Shown in pieces: positions 34,744-43,712 of a stretch of 64,000 nucleotides of DNA. Location: assembly GCF_001968815.1 (NCBI RefSeq), contig NZ_MIEQ01000046.1:1-64000 (forward strand), written 5' to 3'. The position numbers and the translations under genes were made by a program. The notes under the pieces were generated by a model that did no database searches, was not told the origin of the DNA, and saw only the letters and a list, made by a program, of their open reading frames with translations. Origin of the DNA: Motiliproteus sp. MSK22-1. Lineage in GTDB: Bacteria; Pseudomonadota; Gammaproteobacteria; Pseudomonadales; Balneatricaceae. The stretch's first letter is position 1. The number at the start of each line of letters is the position of its first letter.

Positions 34744-35982
34744 TCAATCCAAATCCCGTAATATTTCGTCGCTCCACTTTATGGCTTGGCGATAGCATCG
34801 ATGTACCGTGCTTTTGTTGGATATGCAGCTTAAGCACTGATCACATTCCCACCGCTCCATTCTCATGGCGCAGCTCAATATAGAACCGGCGCAGCCTTCT
34901 CGTTTCAGGATGGCATCCTTCATTGACGGGGGCAGAGGTAAATCTTGAAAGAGTTGGTCAAGCGGCATATCCAGGCAGGCATCAAGCATGGAGAACAGTC
35001 CAGCGGTAAAATATTCTTCCTGATTAGATATGTTCATTTCCTGTGCCAGTAGCTCACAAAATCGAGCTCTCTGTAAAACGGCGGAAAACAGCAGGGCAGG
35101 TTTGTCGGACATCTTGGTCAGACTCAGCATGCTTGCCAGTATCCGCAGTCGATCGATACCCAGAAAAATTACCACTTGATTGATATTGCTGAATTTTTTT
35201 TGCGATCCCAAGGCTGCTGAATTGATATAGCGTAGCAACTTATAGTAAAGAAAAGGGTCCTGAGCAATAAGCTGTACCAGCTCCTCAAACTGCACCTCTT
35301 CTTCATTTAGCCTGGCAATCAGCTTTAGTGTTGACAGTCGATTGTGAGGAGCTTTTTTTCCACTTAGCAGCTGTGGGCTTGAAAAGAAGTAGCCCTGAAA
35401 TAAATCAAACCCAAGGGCCTTACAGAAACGGTATTCTTCCCAGGTCTCAACTTTTTCTGCCAGCAGTTTGACCGGAAATTTTTTAAGAAGCTGTACCTGT
35501 TCTATCAGTTCTTGCTGATCAAGTGCCCGGACATCAAGCTTGATAATATGAGCCAACTCGACCAGAGGCTTCAGTGAGTCTTTGTAGACAAAATCATCCA
35601 GCGCTATCAGGTATCCTTGCCCGGCTAAACGTCTGATGATGCTTAGCAGGTGCTCATCGATAATGACATCTTCAAGAATTTCCAGCACGATATGGTCACA
35701 GGGAAGATCCAGGTTCTCCATATTCAACAATGCTTCCCGGGTCATGTTGACGTAACCCAGGACATCCCCGGTTAAAAATTCCATCCCCGCTTCGGTTAAC
35801 GCGGTCATTAGCACCTGGGCTGTCGCTTGATCCGGATCTGGAAACTCTGCGCTGATAGCAAGGTTGTTGGAGCGATACAGCAGCTCATAGGCCACTAATT
35901 TCAAATCCCTGTCACAGACGGGTTGTCGGGCAATGCAATATTCGAAATCCACCAAGTTGTCATAGGCAGTTGCTATGCTCAT
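34744..35982 (-). CDS. EAL-HDOD signalling protein (paralogue 1)
   Basis: A 412-aa YuxH/CdgJ-like protein: an N-terminal EAL-type domain (about 15-210) and a C-terminal HDOD domain (about 215-400). The signature EAL is replaced by YELLYR, with NMTREAL, LEILED, LALDDFVY and LAEKVET following, so c-di-GMP hydrolysis is doubtful; related proteins regulate motility without catalysis. The HDOD part includes DPFLYYKLLRYINSAALG. AAAGGAGGA lies close to the ATG. It follows the HD-GYP gene by 21 bp on the same strand, so the two form an operon. A paralogue is at 43.7-45.0 kb. Confidence 0.85.
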   Translation of the reverse strand: MSIATAYDNLVDFEYCIARQPVCDRDLKLVAYELLYRSNNLAISAEFPDPDQATAQVLMTALTEAGMEFLTGDVLGYVNMTREALLNMENLDLPCDHIVLEILEDVIIDEHLLSIIRRLAGQGYLIALDDFVYKDSLKPLVELAHIIKLDVRALDQQELIEQVQLLKKFPVKLLAEKVETWEEYRFCKALGFDLFQGYFFSSPQLLSGKKAPHNRLSTLKLIARLNEEEVQFEELVQLIAQDPFLYYKLLRYINSAALGSQKKFSNINQVVIFLGIDRLRILASMLSLTKMSDKPALLFSAVLQRARFCELLAQEMNISNQEEYFTAGLFSMLDACLDMPLDQLFQDLPLPPSMKDAILKREGCAGSILSCAMRMERWECDQCLSCISNKSTVHRCYRQAIKWSDEILRDLD

Positions 35983-36003
35983 TGCTGCTGTCCTCCTTTC
36001 ATG

Positions 36004-37263
36004 TTACTTCCTGTAGCCGCTACTTGTTGTATGCAGTTCATCGATAATGGGTTCTATTAAGACGCTAATGCGGGGGTCGCTTAAATCGCAGGTGCTAACG
36101 ATTTTTATGCTTGAGTTTTCTACACCGCAGAGATCCAGATAGCTGGCTTCTTTGTAGTGATTCAGTTTGCTATCCAATAACAACTGGAGGACAGGGCGTG
36201 AGCGATTCGTTTCGCTGGCAGCTTTGACGATGGCGATTTTACCGTCATTCGTTTTCACCAGGCAGCCCACCGGATAGACGCCCAGAGCCTGTATGAATTT
36301 TTCGACCAAGCGAGGATCCAGGCTTTTATGCCTCAGGTTGTATAGCGTTTGAAGTGCTCTGGAAGGGGATACTGCGGTTTTGTAATAGCGCTCTCGAGTC
36401 ATCGCTTCATAGACTGAGGTGATAGCCACCATGCGCGCAAACAGACTGATTTGCCTGTCTTTTAATCCTTTCGGATAGCCCGATCCGTCCATTCGCTCAT
36501 GATGAGCCGCTACAATCTCCCTTACCTCTTCTGGTAGATCCATTGCTTTCGCCATGATATCCAACCCGAATTTGGGGTGCATCTTAAGCAGCTTTCTATC
36601 TGAAGGGGTCAGAGAATGACGTTTTGACAGAATATCCTTGGGAACATGGACCATTCCGATATCATGCAGCAGTGCTCCAAGACCAATAGCCTCAAGCTTG
36701 TTTTTGGGAATACCAATATGCCTCGCAAACGTCAGGGTGAGAATGCACACGTTGACTGATTTTTGGGCAAGGTCATATCCCTTTTCTTTCAGTTGAGCCA
36801 GAAAAAGCATACTGTCGGGATGACGAACAATGCTTATTGTTAAGCTTTGTATCACTTCCTTCGTTTTTTCTGTATTCAGGCTGCGCCCTAGTCTGACATC
36901 CTTAAGGACATTGTTGAGTACCGTTCTGCTTTCAAGGTACAGAGTCTTACATTGGTTGAGTTCTTCCTTCCATTGCTTCTGAGCAGCTCTTTTTTCATTT
37001 TTTTCAGCAGGAGGTTTAATGGCTTCCTTTGCCAGCGTTTTAGTACTGGAGCGAAGTTGACTGATATCTGAATCACTATCGATAACGGTACTTTTTTCAG
37101 TATCAATAGAGACGTACTGACAGCACTTTCGCAGCTGTTCAATCTGATGTTTGGATTTTATTCTGAACCGATGGGTAGGGAAGGGGGTATCAAACCAATG
37201 ACGGTCGATTGCACTGACAAACATCCCTTTTTGCAGCTCCTTCACATGTACCTTTTTAATCAC
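36004..37263 (-). CDS. HD-GYP phosphodiesterase with DUF3391 domain
   Basis: Predicted c-di-GMP phosphodiesterase of 419 aa. The N-terminal DUF3391 region (KKVHVKELQKGMFVSAID) is followed by the HD-GYP domain with LLHDIGMVHVPKD, HHERMDGSGYPKGL and ARMVAITSVYEAMT, all metal and GYP residues intact. A C-terminal extension of about 100 residues (GVYPVGCLVKTNDGKIAIV) is usual in this subfamily. I use GTG 37263 because GAGGA lies about 8 nt upstream; a TTG at 37278 would start within that site. It is the first gene of an operon with the EAL-HDOD gene, pairing an active PDE with a degenerate one. Confidence 0.9.
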   Translation of the reverse strand: MIKKVHVKELQKGMFVSAIDRHWFDTPFPTHRFRIKSKHQIEQLRKCCQYVSIDTEKSTVIDSDSDISQLRSSTKTLAKEAIKPPAEKNEKRAAQKQWKEELNQCKTLYLESRTVLNNVLKDVRLGRSLNTEKTKEVIQSLTISIVRHPDSMLFLAQLKEKGYDLAQKSVNVCILTLTFARHIGIPKNKLEAIGLGALLHDIGMVHVPKDILSKRHSLTPSDRKLLKMHPKFGLDIMAKAMDLPEEVREIVAAHHERMDGSGYPKGLKDRQISLFARMVAITSVYEAMTRERYYKTAVSPSRALQTLYNLRHKSLDPRLVEKFIQALGVYPVGCLVKTNDGKIAIVKAASETNRSRPVLQLLLDSKLNHYKEASYLDLCGVENSSIKIVSTCDLSDPRISVLIEPIIDELHTTSSGYRK

Positions 37264-37447
37264 ACTTACCGTCCTCAATTGTCAGAATTCAATCGACTAT
37301 TGTTTTAAATCGGGGACCCTGAGAGTGTTGAGCCGACAGCCCCGTAACGCAATTTACGTTGCAGTATAGGAAGCTCGTTGGAAGTAAGAGGGTTTTGACT
37401 GTAGTAAGCACCGTTCACGAGATGAACAGTCAAATAGAGAAGACGAG

Positions 37448-37621
37448 ATGACAATCGAAGATGGATTCGGAATGACTAAGCCGGATGCTTCGCTTTTTTC
37501 TTATAGGCCGGGAGAGATTCCCGCATCAGATAGAGAAGCTGGCTGTACGATTGACATGCCTTACTGCAAGATACCGTCCCATTTGGCATTTGCGCGTGAT
37601 CCTTCACTGGCCGAATTCTAG
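37448..37621 (+). CDS. Possible 57-aa small ORF
   Basis: In the 407-bp gap between the HD-GYP and DUF2889 genes an ATG-to-TAG frame of 57 codons (37448-37621) contains no rare-looking stretch and has GAAGACGAG just before it, a poor ribosome-binding site. The product has no signal peptide or membrane segment and I do not recognise it. It might be a small gene, the relic of a larger one, or chance. The remainder of the gap holds nothing else that I can support. Confidence 0.25.
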   Translation: MTIEDGFGMTKPDASLFSYRPGEIPASDREAGCTIDMPYCKIPSHLAFARDPSLAEF

Positions 37622-37670
37622 CAACTAGCTCCAGGGGATTCAAGCCATTCTGGCTGTCTAACCTGCCATA

Positions 37671-38219
37671 TCATTTTTTAGATTGATAATGCTCAGGCCA
37701 AAAGTCTCTAACCACTTCCCCGTCTTCCGCCAGTGCATGGCAGGTGTTTAACAGTGCTGGTTTTCCCTGGTGTTTTTCTATCTGCTCGGACCGAGCCAGA
37801 TGGGTCGCCTGAAATGCAGTCGTGGCGATTGGACCCAAAAGCTCCATCAAATGAGTACAGCCCTGAGTGCCGGCAAACATTTCTTTAGTCGCACGTGTCC
37901 AGCCTGGGCCAATAGTTTTACCTATAAGCCGTTTAAACTGACCAGCAATACCGGGACAGATATTAAAAGGGGAGTAGTCGATGACAGCTTCCACATCTCT
38001 GATGACATAGTCCAGATCAATGGTTAATCGGATAGACATATCGTGCAGGGGTTCACCGGCAGGGATCAGTCCGCCTCTATCTCTGTTGGGGGCATCATAG
38101 GTTTTGATGTCAGTCATTCGACCCTCAATGTCCCAAAGGCCATCTTCACGCTGGTAACCGTTACAGTTTACCTGGCGTTGATGGATAAGACGTCTTGGCG
38201 TTGAGGCAGGTAATGGCAT
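37671..38219 (-). CDS. DUF2889 family protein
   Basis: A 182-aa cytosolic protein of the DUF2889 type: RRLIHQRQVNCNGYQREDGLWDIEGRMTD at the N-terminus, then PLHDMSIRLTIDLDYVIRDVEA, FNICPGIAGQFKRLIG and GCTHLMELLGPIATTAFQ. The conserved Cys and His in GCTHLMEL are typical. Function is unknown; family genes are often near aromatic-compound or MCP genes. Start at ATG 38217-38219 with only a weak GAGA upstream. It is divergent from the chemoreceptor across 662 bp. Confidence 0.82.
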   Translation of the reverse strand: MPLPASTPRRLIHQRQVNCNGYQREDGLWDIEGRMTDIKTYDAPNRDRGGLIPAGEPLHDMSIRLTIDLDYVIRDVEAVIDYSPFNICPGIAGQFKRLIGKTIGPGWTRATKEMFAGTQGCTHLMELLGPIATTAFQATHLARSEQIEKHQGKPALLNTCHALAEDGEVVRDFWPEHYQSKK

Positions 38220-38881
38220 GGGAAATTCTCAAGCAGAAAACAGCAGCGGCAAGAATACAGGTTTTCCCTAAGTTAGCAAGCCATTATCAGATGGACTGAA
38301 TGCATATCGCCGTTAAAATGGGCCAACTTAATCAGAATATCGGCGCGATTATTATTTCAGTAAAATCAACGCCCTGAAGAGTTATTTTTTGCATAAATAA
38401 TTAGGCTATCCTAATGATATAGGTCTAATTTTTAGTGAAAACAATACTAAAGACTAACTGCACAATCTCTTTGAAATCAATAAAGTTCTTCTTAACGATA
38501 AGTAAATATTAAAGAAGATTGCAAACTAGCCTATCGGGCCTAAAGACTGACTTTGCAATTTCTAACGCTGAGTTCTCGCTTAAGGTATTTCACTCAAGCT
38601 ACATCCCAATAAAGTTGATGTTGGATTGTTCCTCAAGCGGTGAAAGGTTCCGAAAGTAATTCTTTTCCTGAATTGAATAATTGAAGGGTTTAGGTCGATC
38701 TCTAAGGTATTACACTTTGTTAGAGGTTGATTTTAGACGTATTTTTACCTATATAAAAAGTGCGTGTATTGTTCTGCATATAAGGAAATACTATATTAGG
38801 TTGAGTTTTTATGGATTTAGTGTGTTCGTCTGAAATTTAGTTACGACATAAAACTATCACCAACTGTGGAAGCAAAGTCAC
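38220..38881. other. Long AT-rich intergenic region upstream of the chemoreceptor
   Basis: 662 bp without a supportable ORF. Composition is clearly AT-rich compared with flanking genes. I find no convincing FliA (sigma-28) promoter. GGAAG about 8 nt before the MCP ATG is the only clear signal. It may contain the promoters of both divergent genes. Confidence 0.5.
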
Positions 38882-40672
38882 ATGAATATCTATAGCCAGA
38901 TAGAGAAAAGCTTCTTCTTTACGCTGACGCGTAAAATCGTAGGCAATGTGGGTTCCATGATGCTTTTGCAAGGGCTCTTATTGTTTTTGGTCTATCGCTC
39001 ACACCAGAATATTCTCTCGGTAATGAGTAATTACCCTGATGATCAGGAACTCGCTCAAAAAGTCAGTACTATGCTTGAAAGTGATTTCATGCTGATTGGT
39101 GCGGTATTCATTTTTACTATGTTTGCCGGCATTTTTCTGATCTTCTTTATGCGGCATCTATTTCTTCGCCCGATATTGGAGATGACCAAAGTACTTAAGG
39201 CGATTAAAGAAAAAGACGGTGATATTTCGGCGACCTTACCCGAGTTCACTTATGATGAAATATCCGATATGGCGGCTAGTTATAACGAATTTTCCAGTAG
39301 CCTGAGAGGCATAATTTCGGAGGTCCGTAGACACAGTGTTAACGTTGCGTTGGACTCTACTTCTCTTAGCCATGTGATTCAGCAGGCTCATGGGCGTGTG
39401 TCCCAGCAGGAAGAATATGCCAACATGGTATTTCAATCCAGCAGCGAGGCAACTCAGGCCATTGAAGGAATTGCCCAGCATACCTCTTCAATATCAGAAC
39501 AAAACAACCAAAACCTGCGCGAAGCACGGAGTTCTTCAAAAGAGCTGGTGCAAATTGTTGAGCAGGTAAGCGCTGTAAATGTTCTGGTTAATGATTTCAA
39601 CATGACCGTTGATCAGCTAAGTCAAAACTCACAAAACATCAGCAATATTCTTGGCATGGTCCAGGAGTTCTCAGATCAGACCAATTTGTTGGCGTTAAAT
39701 GCGGCAATCGAGGCTGCTCGTGCTGGTGAGCATGGCCGTGGATTTGCTGTAGTAGCCGATGAAGTTCGTGGGTTGTCACAAAAAGTAAATGCAGCAACAG
39801 AAGAGATTGCTCAGAATATTACTGAAATGTCAGGACTAGTCGGTACCACTAAAAAGGGCACACTGGAGATTCAGGAATATACGCAGAATACTCAGGGGGT
39901 AATAAGCAGTACCTCCGAGCAATTCCAGAAAATGGTTCAGGACTTTGATCAGGTAAATACCCAGTTGACAGAAATCAGTGCGGCTATCGAACAACTTTCC
40001 GCAACGAACAAGCAGTCCCATGGGCATGTTACCGAAATAACTGAAATCAGCAATGTGATTAAAAGTGATATTGACTGCTCACAGACCCATTCTGATGACC
40101 TGGAAATATCTACTGAGGAAACTCAGGAACTCTTATCTCGATTCATTATCGGTTACGGGGGCTTTGAGAATATGGTGCAGACTGCTCGCAGCTGGCATAG
40201 CCGACTTCAGGCCGGCTTTGATGAACTGGCCGCCAGTGGTTTGAATTTATTTGATACTAACTATCAACCCGTACCAAATACCAATCCTGCGAAATATACT
40301 GTCAGCTATGGCGATCAATACGAGCGTAAGTTACAGCCGATATTTGATGAGTTTATCAAGGAACGGCCCGAGTTTATCTACGCTATCCCCGTTGATAAGA
40401 ATGGCTATGTACCTGCTCACCACAAGCATTTGTCACACCCAATGACCGGGGATTTTGACACGGATAATGTTAAAAGTCGGCATCAGAAAATATACAAATC
40501 TAATCGGGCTGAAATACGCCGAGCAACAAATACAGCACCGTTTTTGTTGCAAACCTATGTTCGGGATACCGGAGAGATTCTTAATGATCTCTCTTTACCC
40601 ATTTATGTTGATGGCAAGCATTGGGGCGGTTTCATCCTTGGATTTAAGCCAGAGTGCCTGTTAAAAGAATAG
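38882..40672 (+). CDS. Methyl-accepting chemotaxis protein with C-terminal sensor domain
   Basis: A 596-aa chemoreceptor. Two membrane segments (about 24-39 and 70-90) flank a periplasmic stretch of only about 30 residues, too small for a ligand domain. A HAMP-like segment ([18 protein letters not shown]) and the signalling domain follow, with the CheA-contact hairpin [32 protein letters not shown]. After it comes a C-terminal domain of about 150 residues (445-596: [53 protein letters not shown]) resembling a Cache/PAS-type sensor. So signal input is probably cytoplasmic. Ligand unknown. Confidence 0.9.
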   Translation: MNIYSQIEKSFFFTLTRKIVGNVGSMMLLQGLLLFLVYRSHQNILSVMSNYPDDQELAQKVSTMLESDFMLIGAVFIFTMFAGIFLIFFMRHLFLRPILEMTKVLKAIKEKDGDISATLPEFTYDEISDMAASYNEFSSSLRGIISEVRRHSVNVALDSTSLSHVIQQAHGRVSQQEEYANMVFQSSSEATQAIEGIAQHTSSISEQNNQNLREARSSSKELVQIVEQVSAVNVLVNDFNMTVDQLSQNSQNISNILGMVQEFSDQTNLLALNAAIEAARAGEHGRGFAVVADEVRGLSQKVNAATEEIAQNITEMSGLVGTTKKGTLEIQEYTQNTQGVISSTSEQFQKMVQDFDQVNTQLTEISAAIEQLSATNKQSHGHVTEITEISNVIKSDIDCSQTHSDDLEISTEETQELLSRFIIGYGGFENMVQTARSWHSRLQAGFDELAASGLNLFDTNYQPVPNTNPAKYTVSYGDQYERKLQPIFDEFIKERPEFIYAIPVDKNGYVPAHHKHLSHPMTGDFDTDNVKSRHQKIYKSNRAEIRRATNTAPFLLQTYVRDTGEILNDLSLPIYVDGKHWGGFILGFKPECLLKE

Positions 40673-40763
40673 TTGTGACCGCCGTCTCATAGCGTAAAAA
40701 GTAATCTCAAAGTAAGCAAAAAGTAGTATCAGGATAGTCTCACTACTGACAGCGCGTTGCTGT

Positions 40764-40797
40764 GGCCCAGATTTGTTATATTTTACTGATTTGGGCC
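40764..40797 (+). terminator. Possible terminator after the chemoreceptor
   Basis: GGCCCAGAT (40764-40772) pairs with ATTTGGGCC (40789-40797) over 9 bp with one G-U. It is 92 bp after the MCP stop; the sequence after it (CGTTCTGC) is not T-rich. The remaining gap to tcdA (40673-41053) has no gene that I can support. Confidence 0.35.
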
Positions 40798-41053
40798 CGT
40801 TCTGCTGTCCTGCCTCTCAGCCACGTCCTTAGGCTCTGCGGATATTTCAATCTATATTTGTCTGTAAGCTATCTATCTTTGCCGTTACAATGTCGCTCCT
40901 TTTTTGAGCAGTAAGGTTTTTTAGCCGTGACGACGACGCTTTTAGGGGTGTGGTGGTTAGTTGTCGGTCACTCCGACTCTAAGGAACCTGATGTAATTTA
41001 TAGAATCGTTACTCAAATGAGATAACGAAAATGCTGGGGTGAGGCAGGCGCTA

Positions 41054-41854
41054 ATGACTGATGAGTTGGCACAACGGTTTTCCGGAACGGCGAGATTGTA
41101 TGGCACAGAAGGTTTAGTCCGTTTGAGTCGTGCTCATGTCTGTGTAGTAGGTATCGGTGGAGTTGGTTCCTGGGCGGCTGAAGCTTTAGCGAGAACCGCC
41201 ATTGGCCGAATAACCCTGATTGATCTTGACGATCTCTGTATTACCAATACCAACCGTCAGATCCACGCGCTGTCCAGTACCGTTGGCCAATCAAAAGTAG
41301 AGGTGATGGCTGAACGGATAAGGCAGATTAATCCCGCATGCCAATGTGAGGTGGTGGAAGAGTTTCTGGACCAGGACAATCTTCAGGAACTGCTGGACAA
41401 CAATTATGATTTTGTAATCGATGCGATAGACAGCGTTAAAGCCAAAGCAGCAATGATCGCATTCTGTCGGCGCAGAAAAATCCCGATTATCACGGTGGGA
41501 GGGGCCGGTGGCCAGATGGATCCAACTCAGATTGCTATCGCTGATCTCAGTAAAACCTATCAAGACCCTCTGGCAGCCAAGGTGCGTTCTGATCTTCGAC
41601 GTTTTTATGGGTTTTCCAAGAACCCTAAACGACGCTTTGATGTGCCCTGTGTCTTTTCTACAGAACAATTAAGCTACCCTCAGGAGGATGGCTCTGTCTG
41701 TCATCAAAAAACACAAACCGGAGACGGGGCTATGCGCCTGGATTGTAGCGGTGGTTTTGGTGCAGCTACTGTTGTAACCGCTACCTTTGGTTTTGTAGCG
41801 GTATCACGAGTAATCGATAAAATCGTTAATTCAAATAAAATTGGTAAACACTAG
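41054..41854 (+). CDS. tcdA: tRNA threonylcarbamoyladenosine dehydratase
   Basis: E1-like ATP-dependent enzyme that cyclises t6A37 of ANN-decoding tRNAs to ct6A. The 266-aa protein (E. coli TcdA 268 aa) has the adenylation loop VVGIGGVGSWAAEALAR (GxGGxGS at 33-39), TLIDLDDLCITNTNRQ and the Cys-containing FSTEQLSYP. Start ATG 41054 matches the family start (MTDELAQRFSGTARLYG); GTG 41039 is an alternative. The convergent gene, one base away, encodes the CsdA-CsdE fusion that provides sulfur-transfer partners for TcdA (CsdL) in E. coli. Confidence 0.95.
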   Translation: MTDELAQRFSGTARLYGTEGLVRLSRAHVCVVGIGGVGSWAAEALARTAIGRITLIDLDDLCITNTNRQIHALSSTVGQSKVEVMAERIRQINPACQCEVVEEFLDQDNLQELLDNNYDFVIDAIDSVKAKAAMIAFCRRRKIPIITVGGAGGQMDPTQIAIADLSKTYQDPLAAKVRSDLRRFYGFSKNPKRRFDVPCVFSTEQLSYPQEDGSVCHQKTQTGDGAMRLDCSGGFGAATVVTATFGFVAVSRVIDKIVNSNKIGKH

Positions 41855-41855
41855 C

Positions 41856-43592
41856 TCAGTCTCTTAAAGACTCGGCGATTCGTCTTATTTGTTCCATTAT
41901 GGCCATGATGCCGTTACTGCGGGAAGGGCTTAAGTGCTGAATCAGCCCCAGTGGATCAAAGTATTCGTTGATATTGAAACGGTAAATTTCATCGGGAGAT
42001 TTACCCGCCAGGGCTTCCAGTAATACTAACGCCAGCCCGCGAATAACCCGAGCGTCACTATCAATCGCAAAGGTGAGTTCTTTGCTTTCCGGACGATACT
42101 GATAAGTCAGCCAGACTTGACTGGTACAGCCATGTAACAGGTTTTCTTCACATCTGAGATTGTCTGGTAGTGGTAATTGGGATTTACCCAGTTTCATGAT
42201 AATGCTGTAACGAGACTGCCAGGAGCGAGTAGCCGTTAACTTGTCTCGAATAGGGTGTTGAATTGGTGAGAGGGCTTCGTTCTCAACGGATATATCAGCC
42301 GTTTCATCCGGTATCGAATCAGGTTTAGTCTGTGACGTTATTGCAACGGTGCCTGTGTCGACAGCCACGGGGCTTACTAATTGTTCCAGAGCCTTGGTCA
42401 GTTCAGCAATATCCTTAGCCGTATTGTAGAGCGAGAATGAAGCTCGAGCGGTACCTTCTGAGAGCCCCAGGTGGTCCATCAACGGCATAGTGCAATGGTG
42501 CCCGGTTCGAATGGCTATCCTCTGCTGATCCAGCAAAGTTCCCAGGTCATAGGTATGAAAGCCGTCGATAGTAAAGGGTATCAGTCCGATTCGTTTCTGT
42601 GGCTGTCCAACGATGTGCAGGCTTTTGATAGTGCTCAGAGAGTCTGTGGCAATACTGAGCAAATGTGCTTCATGGTTGTTGACGGCCGTTCGGTCTAAGG
42701 CCGATAGAAATTCTATCGCCTTACCAAGTCCTATGGCCCCCGCTATATTGGGAGTGCCGGCCTCAAATTTAAAAGGAAGCCTGTTGAATGTGGTGCCGCT
42801 AAAGCTGACCTTTTCGATCATCTCCCCACCCGCCTGCCAGGGAGGCATCCGGTTGAGTAGCTCCTTACGCCCGTAGAGTACGCCGATGCCGGTCGGACCA
42901 AACAGTTTATGCCCGGAAAATGCGTAAAAGTCACACCCCATTGCTTGTACATCGACCTCGATATGGCTCACAGCCTGGGCGCCATCAACAAGGACGACAG
43001 CACCTGTTTGGTGAGCAAGGTGGGTACACTCCTGAATCGGGTTAACGGTTCCTAAGGCATTAGATACCTGTGTTAAGGCAACTATTCGGGTCTTTTCATT
43101 AAGCAGGTTCCGATAAGCCGAAATATCCAAATCCCCTTGCTCTGTGATAGGGACTACGCGCAGGGATGCACCTGTTCTCTGGGCCAGTAGTTGCCAAGGC
43201 ACAATGTTGGAGTGGTGCTCCATTAAACTCAGCAATATTTCATCACCGGGCTTAAGGTTGTGATTTCCGTAGCTGTTAGCAACCAGATTAATGGACTCTG
43301 TGGTTCCGCTGGTCCAAATAATTTCGCTACTCTGGCTTGCATTAATGAACGTTTTTACGGTTTCCCGGGAGTCTTCATAGGCTTGAGTCGCACGAGCGCT
43401 GAGTTGGTGAGCTGCTCGATGGACATTGGCATTGCTGTGTTGGTAATAACCTTCAATGGCGGATAGAACGCTGATGGGTTTTTGTGTTGTCGCCGCGTTA
43501 TCAAGGTATACCACTGAGCTGTTGCTGATTAGTGGGAATTGCTGACGTATTAGAGCGGGATCAAAGCTATTTATCGATTTGGACGAAGACAT
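41856..43592 (-). CDS. CsdA/SufS-type cysteine desulfurase fused to CsdE/SufE
   Basis: A single 578-aa chain joins two normally separate proteins. Residues 1-405 are a group II cysteine desulfurase: PLP lysine K229 in SGHKLFGPTG, persulfide C367 in RTGHHCTMP. Residues of about 450-578 are a SufE/CsdE sulfur acceptor with C489 in LLHGCTSQVWL. A linker of about 45 residues rich in Thr/Ser/Asp/Glu joins them. Fusion would allow direct persulfide handoff. The pairing with tcdA recalls csdA-csdE-csdL of E. coli, so I favour the Csd rather than the Suf system; no suf scaffold genes are here. Start ATG 43590-43592 lacks a strong ribosome-binding site. Confidence 0.93.
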   Translation of the reverse strand: MSSSKSINSFDPALIRQQFPLISNSSVVYLDNAATTQKPISVLSAIEGYYQHSNANVHRAAHQLSARATQAYEDSRETVKTFINASQSSEIIWTSGTTESINLVANSYGNHNLKPGDEILLSLMEHHSNIVPWQLLAQRTGASLRVVPITEQGDLDISAYRNLLNEKTRIVALTQVSNALGTVNPIQECTHLAHQTGAVVLVDGAQAVSHIEVDVQAMGCDFYAFSGHKLFGPTGIGVLYGRKELLNRMPPWQAGGEMIEKVSFSGTTFNRLPFKFEAGTPNIAGAIGLGKAIEFLSALDRTAVNNHEAHLLSIATDSLSTIKSLHIVGQPQKRIGLIPFTIDGFHTYDLGTLLDQQRIAIRTGHHCTMPLMDHLGLSEGTARASFSLYNTAKDIAELTKALEQLVSPVAVDTGTVAITSQTKPDSIPDETADISVENEALSPIQHPIRDKLTATRSWQSRYSIIMKLGKSQLPLPDNLRCEENLLHGCTSQVWLTYQYRPESKELTFAIDSDARVIRGLALVLLEALAGKSPDEIYRFNINEYFDPLGLIQHLSPSRSNGIMAIMEQIRRIAESLRD

Positions 43593-43712
43593 AGAATCAA
43601 TACGAAATGTTTATGGCAGGGATGAACGTACACAGGGCCTCCCCAGAAGAGAAAAATAGCGTAGGATGCTTCACTGGCCTTGTTAACAAGAACCGTTTTA
43701 AAAGAGACAGCG

